Positions 57,565 through 64,000 of a stretch of 64,000 bases of DNA are shown piece after piece. The position numbers and the translations under genes are program-made. A model generated the notes under the pieces. It was given only the letters and a program-made list of their open reading frames with translations. It was not told the DNA's origin and did not search any database. Location: the NCBI GenBank assembly GCA_021018995.1, contig CM037586.1:151446060-151510059 (forward strand). The letters are read 5' to 3'. Position 1 is the first letter of the stretch. Each line of letters begins with the position of its first letter. This DNA is from Chloranthus sessilifolius (Eukaryota > Streptophyta > Magnoliopsida > Chloranthales > Chloranthaceae).

Positions 57565-58552
57565 CTATTTTAATTCCACAGTTGGTGGCTCCTCAATTGA
57601 TGGAGTCGGTTTAGCTTTTACTTCAATGGGTAACGGTTCTATCTTAGTCACAACTTCACATAAGCTATCATATGGACATGATAAACTCAACCTCGTCTCT
57701 TGATTTGCTTCCTTTGGATCCTTTTCTTCATAGATGGCCAACAAAGCGGTTTCAAATTCTTCTTTGGTGAGCATTGATGGTAATGCTTCATCCACCACTT
57801 CGTCCATCTGATCGATGTAAAAACATTCGACCTCATCCTCGTTAGGGAAATGGTTCATCGCATGAAATATGTTCAATCTGACCTTCATGTTCCCAAAAGA
57901 AACGTCCATGACTCCCGTTCGACAATTAATGCAAGCGTTTGCGGTGGCGAGAAACGGACGTCCAAGGATGATGGGGACTTGATTAATTGATTTAACAGGT
58001 GGTTCCATGTCTAAAACAACAAAGTCCACTGGAAAGACAAACTTGTCTATTCCAACCAAAACATCCTCGATAATTCCCCTAGGTCTTCTTTTCCGACCTA
58101 TCGGCCCCAGGTTGTAGTGTGACCGTCGTGGGTTGCAATTCACCCAATCCGAGTTTCTCATATATTGAGTATGGGATTAGATTCACACTTGCTCCCAAAT
58201 CCAATAGCGCTTTTCCAATTGGTTGCCCACCAACGACACATGAAATAGTTGGAACTCCAGGGTCTTTCAGTTTCCGTGGGATTTCCAATTGTAATATTGA
58301 ACCGACTTGATTAGTCAGGAACACTTTCTTGAAAATATGAGTACGTGCCTTTCGCTTACGAGTGCATAAATCTTTGAAAAATTTTGCATACTCAGGCACT
58401 TGTTTGATTGTTTCAAGCAATGGAAGATTTATCTTTACTTGCTTGAATGTTTCGAAAATTTCTTCCATTTTTGCTGGTCCCTTTCCCATTCTAGATGGAG
58501 GAGTTAGGCATTGAGGGAATGGTGCCCTTGGGACATAAGGTGCAGGTTCCAT
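57565..58552 (-). pseudogene. Protease and linker of element C
   Basis: 58552-58079 contains FKDLCTRKRKARTHIFKKVF and the active-site context GKALLDLGASVNLIPYS (Asp at 58199-58201). It frameshifts near 58100 into 58161-57565, with VILGRPFLATANACINCRTG and the MNHFPNEDEVECFYID segment shared with element A. It would cleave Gag-Pol. Confidence 0.85.
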
Positions 58553-58735
58553 TTTTGATTCTTGTTCATGTCCTAGTTGGACAATTGAGGGAGACTCATC
58601 CTCGATTACTTTTTCTTTTCCCTTCTCTCTTCTTTGCTCTTTGCTCTTTCTCTTTTCTTTTCTCTTTCTCTGTTCTTTTCTCTTATTTGTTTTCTTTCTC
58701 TTTTGCTGCTTCTCTTGCTTCCTCTTTTTCCTGAT

Positions 58736-60219
58736 CAGATTCCACAGGCATTTTCACTTGATTATCAACTTCTCTTCCACTTCTCACCGAATACTTTCAA
58801 CTGTTGACTATTCGATGGTCCTGCATCAGGTGGTGCTTGACCTCGAGGATTGTTGATGGGTTGGCTAGGGAGCCTACCTTCCTCTCATTGACTCAGCTGA
58901 TTTGTCAGTTGACTGAATTGATCTATCATCATCTGTTGGAAAGCATGCATGCTTCGCATCACCTTTTCCTCCAAATCAGAATCTCTAGAAACGGTAGCCT
59001 GAGGTTGATTAAAATTCTAATTTTTTCGGTAATCGAAATTCGGATGGTAATAAGGAGGGTTATGCTGGAAATTAGAATTCTGCTGTTGGCTCTGTACTGC
59101 TGGTTTACCTGACCAGTTTGGTTCGAACCACCCCATCCTAAGTTGGGGTGATTTTTCCATTCCGGGTTATAGGTATTGGAGTATATGTTTCTACCCTGTC
59201 GTTGATAAGATTGAGTCAGATTCACCTCCTCTTGAGGAGTAGGTTCATCAGGGAATAATGACAAGGTAGTGGGGCACTCATTAGCCATGTGACCTGGGTG
59301 GTCACAAATTGAACACATAGTGGGGGTGACAGGAGCTTTAGCTTGCTTGGTCGCAGCTAACAACATATTCATTTGCTTGGACAACATATCAACCTTTGTC
59401 GATAGATCAGAGGTATTATTTTTGACATTATACAATCCATCTCTTGTCAACACATAAGATTTAGATGACAAATCCAAGTTAGTTCGCCCCAATGTTTCAC
59501 TTTGTATCGAAGTTTGGTATAACTTCTCAAACAATGCCCACAATTCATCAGCTTCTTTTTGTGGCACATGATCCACCACCACGATGCATCAACCATGCGT
59601 CTCTCTTGAGAATCGATCCATTATAAAAACTTTGGACCTGTTGCCACCTTGGAACCTGATGATTTGGACAACTCTTAATCAATTCCTTAAAACATTCCCA
59701 ACATTCATGAAATGTTTCAGTAGGTTGTTGGGAAAAGAATTGAATCTTCTGACGCAACTCAATGGCTTTGGTCATGGGAAAATATTTTTAAAAGCTGCGG
59801 TGTAGCTCTGCCCAACTCTGAATAGATTGCGATTCTAAGGAATAAAACCACGTTTTTGCCTTGGCCCTTAAAGAGAAAGGAAAGAGTCGGAGTTTAGCTA
59901 TCTCATCAGTGACATTGTGGACTCTAAACATTTTGCATACCCCAGTGAATTCATTTAGATGAACATGCGGATTTTCATTTGCTAACCCATGGAAAATTGG
60001 TAGCATTTGGATCATCGCTGATTTGAATTCATAGTGGTTTCCTGGAATGAGATCATGCATTATACATTCCTGATCCTCGTAAAAACCAGGATCATTATAA
60101 TATTCGAGTGTTCTAGGGCCCTCATTGTAATTGTTATTCCCATCATTTCTATTATTTCCATTATTGCCATTATTGATATTCTGGTTGTTCCCATTCATTT
60201 CTTGCCTTTGATCAGCCAT
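58736..60219 (-). pseudogene. Gag of element C
   Basis: Start MADQRQEMNGNN at 60219 (an in-frame upstream Met at 60333 reads MSFTRSHH). Capsid-like text IQMLPIFHGLANENPHVHLN and LRLFPFSLRAKAKTWFYSLE to 59788, then frameshifts at about 59780 and 59560. The CCHC knuckle CSICDHPGHMANEC is at 59274-59315, preceded by LSTKVDMLSKQMNMLLAATK (coiled-coil-like). An Asn/Gln-rich tail follows and the linker is in another frame. Confidence 0.88.
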
Positions 60220-60388
60220 GGTATCAGTATGATGATACTGATTCCTTTGAATTCTGCGATTCTCTCTACAAGATCGTTCGATCTCAAGATTAAATGGTAG
60301 CAGATGTGGGTGATGAGAACGAGTAAAGCTCATACACCACGCTCACAAACAGGGATTGAAGAATCCAAAACAAATCCACAAAATAGGC

Positions 60389-60663
60389 TCAATCGATTGC
60401 AGCAAAGATCTCAATCGATTGATAAAAGCACACTTAAAATTTCACAGAAATGACTTTATCAGTCAATCGATTGAAGAACTGTTCTCAATCGATTGAGGTT
60501 CAAAGGTAAAAGCAAGTTAACACAGGAATTTCAGCCGAAATGGCAAGCACAATTTTTGTCAATCGATTGACAGAGGAATGTCAATCGATTGAAAGAAAAG
60601 CAAAGATCACGATAGAGAATATTTCAGTCTCACTCGATTGAACCTGAAGCTTCAATCGATTGA
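60389..60663. repeat. Four pairs of TCAATCGATTGA palindromes, 22 bp apart
   Basis: Twelve-base palindromes start at 60389/60411, 60463/60485, 60559/60581 and 60630/60652. In every pair the two starts are exactly 22 bp apart (10-bp spacer); pair-to-pair distances are 74, 96 and 71 bp. Only the first (last base C) and the seventh (TCACTCGATTGA) depart from the perfect motif. Because each copy is self-complementary, each pair can also fold as a 12-bp stem with a 10-nt loop in RNA. Situated in the leader just before gag; not present in element A. Confidence 0.93.
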
Positions 60664-60719
60664 GCTCTAATATGAACAGTGGCCAAAATAAGAAGAAAAG
60701 AAAAGCAAAACAAGATAAA

Positions 60720-61500
60720 TTAATTTAAAATTTTAAAAAAAAGTAAAAAAAAAAAAAATTAAATTTCAAATTTAAAAAAAAAAAAAAAAAAAAATCCGAA
60801 TTTCAAAAATTAAAATAAAAAAAATTAAATTTTAAACCTAATGGCAATCCTACAAAATCCTATCTAAAAGAGAAAAATAAGGGAAAGAATAAAAGATTCC
60901 TAAATTTTCTAAGTAAGGTATCCTAAAAATCTATACTTTATAAAAAGACTCCTACAAAATCTAAAATAAAAAGCCTAAAAATCTCAACTTCCTAAAAGAC
61001 TCCGAAAAAAATACTTACCTAAGAGAGAAAAATAAGGGAAAGAAGATTCTGCAAAGCAAAAATCCAAAATTTGATTTTTTTTTTTTATTTTTTTTATTTT
61101 TTTAAATTCGAATTTCAAAAATTAAAATTAAAATTTCAAGATTAAAATTAGAAATTAAAATTTTAAATCTAAGGGCAATCCTAAGAATCTTATCTAAAAG
61201 AGAAAAATAAGGGAAAGAATAAAAAATTCCTAAATTTCCTAAGGAAGGTATCCTAAATTTATAAACTTCCTAAAAAAAAATTAATAACTAATTTTAGAAA
61301 ATCCTAGAATATCTAAAAGAGGAAAATAAGGAAAAAGAATCCTATTAAAATAAGAAGTCCTAAAAACCTAAACTTCCTAAAAGAGTCCTACAAAAACTTA
61401 CCTAAGAGAGAAAAATAAGGGAAAGAAGATTTTACAAATCAAAAATCAAAATATTAGTTTTTTTTTTTTTTAAAAATCAAAACACAAAAATTCCTAACCG
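60720..61500 (-). repeat. Leader of element C with about 330-bp internal duplication
   Basis: The block starting GGCAATCCTACAAAATCCTA (60843) recurs at about 61171 (GGCAATCCTAAGAATCTTAT). Both contain AAAGAGAAAAATAAGGGAAA and CTAAGGAAGGTATCC-type text and end in an AT-rich run. The leader is the untranslated RNA between PBS and gag. Confidence 0.75.
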
Positions 61501-61523
61501 AATTAATCAAAATTTCGCCGATC

Positions 61524-61541
61524 TCCCCGGTAGCGGCGCCA
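61524..61541 (-). promoter_or_regulatory. Primer binding site of element C (tRNA-Asp type)
   Basis: Minus strand TGGCGCCGCTACCGGGGA matches 16 of 18 bases of the complement to the plant tRNA-Asp 3' end. It lies 6 bp from the LTR, the same spacing as in element B. Confidence 0.88.
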
Positions 61542-61547
61542 AAAACT

Positions 61548-63112
61548 TGATCGATTTTAAGTGTAACCCTTGCAAGTGCACAAGATCTATTGCAGTATGG
61601 CAAGAACAAGGGTGTCGAACCCACAGGGAAATTTGAATTTTTAATTAATTCTTTCAGGGATTTAAAAACATCCCCAAGGAAGTACCAAAGGGCAGATTCA
61701 ATTTTACCAAAATTTATCACACTTTTCCTAAATGCAGAAAAATAAATTAATCTAAACAACTAATTACTGATGAATCTAAAATAATAATTAAATGAGATCA
61801 AGGAATATGCTACCCCAGATTTGTACCCCTTTTCTACCATTAAAACCCACAGTTTCATTAAAGCATCATTCATACCATCATTCAGCTGTAGAGATGATTC
61901 GTAAGAAAATATAATCATCAATCCGGCATACCCTATCTAAAAACTATGACTCAGCCTATCATTACAGTATGAGTCATGTAAGAAGCATAGCGTATCTCAT
62001 GATGTTTAGATCACAACAGTAAACACATAATCGCTCTGCAGCCTTGATCAGTCTGCAGGTCCAGATCTAGCGATTATAACCGTTGATACGCGCAATCAAC
62101 GGTCATAACAAGCATTCAATATATTTTCAATAACACAAACTTTTAGCAAAACGATTCCATGATGACAATAAATCGACTATGATATTAATCATAAATAAGG
62201 GTACTTATCTGGGGATCGCATCTTCTCCGATCAACTGATTTAGCCGCTCATCTTTGGTGTATGATCTCCTTGTTCATTCAAAGTCATTCCTCTTTTTATT
62301 TCTTCCAAAGATCTTTGTTTATAATGCCTTTTCCTAAATACAATCTATGCTTTCATGAACGTAAAGGAAAAATAATGCAAATCCTAGGTACAATCTACCC
62401 AGATGGAACCCTAGAAGAAGGAGAAAGAAGAACTCTTGAAAAGATGCCAAGAGGAGTCTAAAACAAAAAATAATAATAATGAATAATAATCTTCTAAAAA
62501 ATTCTCTCCAAAAACTCTAAAAAAAGAAAAGCCAAAACTAACTCTCTAATTATCTATCTCTAATTTTTCTCTCTAATTTCTATCTCTAATTCCCTTTTCT
62601 AATTCCTATCTCTCATTCTTATCTCTCATTCCTCATTTCCGAAGTGTTTGATCCGCTTTAAATAGAGCCGAAGTTTCCCAGCCACAAAGGTGTTCCAACT
62701 CGAAAATTTAGGGTCGATGCATCGACCTCCCAGATTTTCGTGAATTCCCGCCGAACTTTGTATCAGACACTACTTTGGTATTTTGGCCATAACTCTCTGT
62801 CCCGAACTCGGATTGAGGCGATTCTTGATCCGTTGGAAAGATGATAGAAAGATCTACAACTTTTGTGTTTTAACAAGTTCATAATTCGGCCGTCTTGAAT
62901 ATCCACATTGAGCTACAAGTTGCACCAAGTTCTCGATGACCCAAAGTTGCAGTGTTTTGACATTATTTTCAGAATTCTTGGGCTGTTTTCTGCACTTGGC
63001 TTGTATTTACCTGAAACACTTCAAATCTAATAGTTCTTATCCGATAGCCTTTATCGGATAGCTAAATATAGGTATCTAGGGGTGAAATATCATCATATTT
63101 CACTACTCATCA
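61548..63112 (-). repeat. 5' LTR of element C (1565 bp)
   Basis: Minus strand from TGATGAGTAG at 63112 to AAATCGATCA at 61548. Promoter-bearing copy for the genomic RNA. It differs from the 3' LTR by about 55-60 substitutions and a 2-bp indel by rough count. Confidence 0.95.
62656..62665 (-). promoter_or_regulatory. TATA-like box in 5' LTR of element C
   Basis: Minus strand CTATTTAAAG, about 450 bp into the LTR, at the position of element A's TATTATAAAAAGGG. Also present in the 3' LTR near 52134. Confidence 0.5.
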
Positions 63113-63239
63113 ATATGCAATATAAGATGAAGTACTCACAGTTGTATTATTTGGATCATTTTCAGATTGAGTCGTTTGAGTAGACTGGTAAGAAGCTGCA
63201 AATAACAAAAGATATCAGAAAGTAATATAAGGATAAATT

Positions 63240-63274
63240 GTGTGTGTGTGTGTGTTGGGGGGGGGGGGGGGGGG
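63240..63274. repeat. (TG)n tract followed by G18
   Basis: A TG dinucleotide run and then eighteen consecutive G (63257-63274). The homopolymer length may not be accurate in the assembly. Confidence 0.85.
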
Positions 63275-63767
63275 ATCTATCAGTATATGTCATCTTTTAG
63301 CATTTTCCAATTAAAAAAAGAAAAATTACAACAAAAAAGAAGTCAGTCCACTACTGGATGTTGTACTTCAAATAATGTTGGAGCTCGTATAGGGTAACCA
63401 ACTCATTTACAATCTAGATTGTGGATCCAAACCCGACTCTATCTCTGTATGGAATTTTGTACCAACCACCTCTTCCAAATTGAGAAGATGATGAATTGCA
63501 TCCACAAGCCTCTCTGATTTGGCGCTAAAATCGGTATCGAAAAGGGTGTGAAAAATGGGCTAGACATGCTTCAAAATTTCGAGAATTAACGCTGCTGTAA
63601 TGGGGATTAAAACAAGGATTAAAATAGAGATCCAATTGGCCTCAACTAAACGGCCTAAATGGGAATTAAGAGTGAGCCTTATGGGTGGCCAAAGATAAGC
63701 CACATAACCACTTAAAGTAGCCACGTGACACCTACTGAACGAAATTGCTAATCTTGTTAGCTTGTGT

Positions 63768-63793
63768 CACGTGATCACTTTAGTGATCACGTG
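63768..63793. repeat. Perfect 12-bp-arm palindrome with G-boxes
   Basis: Arms CACGTGATCACT and AGTGATCACGTG around TT. Each arm holds a CACGTG (G-box, bHLH/bZIP site) and TGATCA. Partial copies (GAGTGATCACATG, ATGATACACGAG twice) follow to 63845. Confidence 0.9.
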
Positions 63794-64000
63794 CCTTATG
63801 ATACACGAGTGATCACATGCCTTATGAGTTATGATACACGAGAACTCATTCTCGTGAATTTCAGATTTCGAAAAAAAATTACCTTCTATTTGTTCATTGT
63901 TTTAGACTAAGAGTCCTAGAGATGTAGGAAACCATAAAACATTTACTTTCTTTAAATGGGTTAATTAGAGTCCAAGTTTGGAGGGATGATTAAATAGTAG

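Larger units (their letters stand above)
51019..63112 (-). mobile_element. Element C: complete-structure Athila retrotransposon (12.1 kb)
   Basis: Both LTRs, PBS and PPT are present, and a perfect 5-bp target duplication, ATATG, sits at 51014-51018 and 63113-63117. LTRs are 1563 and 1565 bp and about 96% identical by eye, so insertion was fairly recent (of the order of 1-2 million years under usual plant substitution rates). Order on the minus strand: 5' LTR (63112-61548), PBS, duplicated leader, palindrome pairs, gag, protease, RT, RNase H, integrase, 2.1 kb 3' UTR, PPT, 3' LTR. No env-like gene. Gag-pol is split by many frameshifts and some stops despite the young LTRs. Confidence 0.95.
63118..64000. 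other. Right flank of element C
   Basis: No firm gene. A possible 56-bp minus-strand exon at 63140-63195 (translation includes SYQSTQTTQSENDPNNTT) has TTTGCAG before it and GTGAGT after it; it ends only 23 bp from the target duplication of element C, which would place C in an intron. The rest is unassigned. Confidence 0.35.

Noticed and set aside
63257-63274. G-quadruplex regulatory element
   Set aside because: A single G18 run next to (TG)n is more simply a slippage tract, and its length may be an assembly artefact.
63346-63365. CACTA end suggested by CACTACTGGATG
   Set aside because: No GAAAA continuation, no subterminal repeats and no matching 3-bp flank.

Overview
The window is a nested retrotransposon block from a flowering-plant nuclear genome. 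Ty3/gypsy pol with tRNA-Asp-type primer sites, 1.4-2.2 kb LTRs, plant-only plant mobile domain (PMD) and DUF7745-like reading frames, CACTA, hAT, LINE and SINE remnants, AT-rich leaders and the absence of any complete host gene all point to a plant with a large, TE-rich genome. I cannot name the species. No intact protein-coding gene, rRNA or tRNA gene was found; every long coding region is a broken transposon gene or gene fragment.

Layout. 1-10039: element A, plus strand, a decayed Athila-type Ty3/gypsy element with gag, protease, RT, RNase H, integrase, a 2.2 kb 3' UTR, polypurine tract and 3' LTR; its 5' LTR is outside the window. It abuts 10040-12702, element D, an Athila-like remnant on the minus strand that keeps a gag tail and 3' UTR but no pol. 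12703-22400: element E, a Tat/Ogre-like remnant on the minus strand with a 3' LTR and polypurine tract and, antisense to it, two extra reading frames (PMD and DUF7745-like). 22401-36534: element B, minus strand, a second Athila-type family with gag-pol, a downstream extra (env-position, transposase-32-like) reading frame, an intact 5' LTR and a truncated 3' LTR. 36535-38238 and 46624-46833: unassigned DNA carrying a striking palindrome array, split by 38239-46623, a CACTA transposon with TAT target duplications, filled with a hAT MITE, a UPF0496 gene fragment, an L1-type LINE and an Athila scrap. 46834 onward: the left end of a second CACTA element, holding a tRNA-derived SINE with a 14-bp target duplication. 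51019-63112: element C, minus strand, a structurally complete Athila element (two LTRs about 96% identical by eye, PBS, PPT, ATATG target duplication) whose gag-pol is nevertheless broken at many points. 63118-64000: flanking DNA.

The most unusual signal is a shared architecture in unrelated sequences: clusters of short palindromes centred on TCGA (TTGATCGATCAA at 37.1-37.7 kb; CCTCTCGACAGG in element B at 27.8-28.2 and 35.6-36.2 kb; TCAATCGATTGA in element C at 60.4-60.7 kb), repeated at about 20-22 bp steps, with a 31-32 bp step that closes a 73-74 bp super-period in element B. Element E carries a different palindrome (GTGTGTA/TACACAC core, 47-bp monomer) in its LTR U3 and again upstream of both antisense genes. 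In B and E the same palindrome thus marks the LTR promoter and the region upstream of the extra gene(s), which suggests a common cis-regulatory or RNA-hairpin role. This interpretation is inference; the spacings are read directly from the sequence.

Working together: within each gypsy element the LTR promoter would drive gag-pol, PBS and PPT would prime reverse transcription, and integrase would insert the copy. None of the copies here can encode these proteins intact, so any recent movement (element C) must have used proteins from another copy or preceded the damage.
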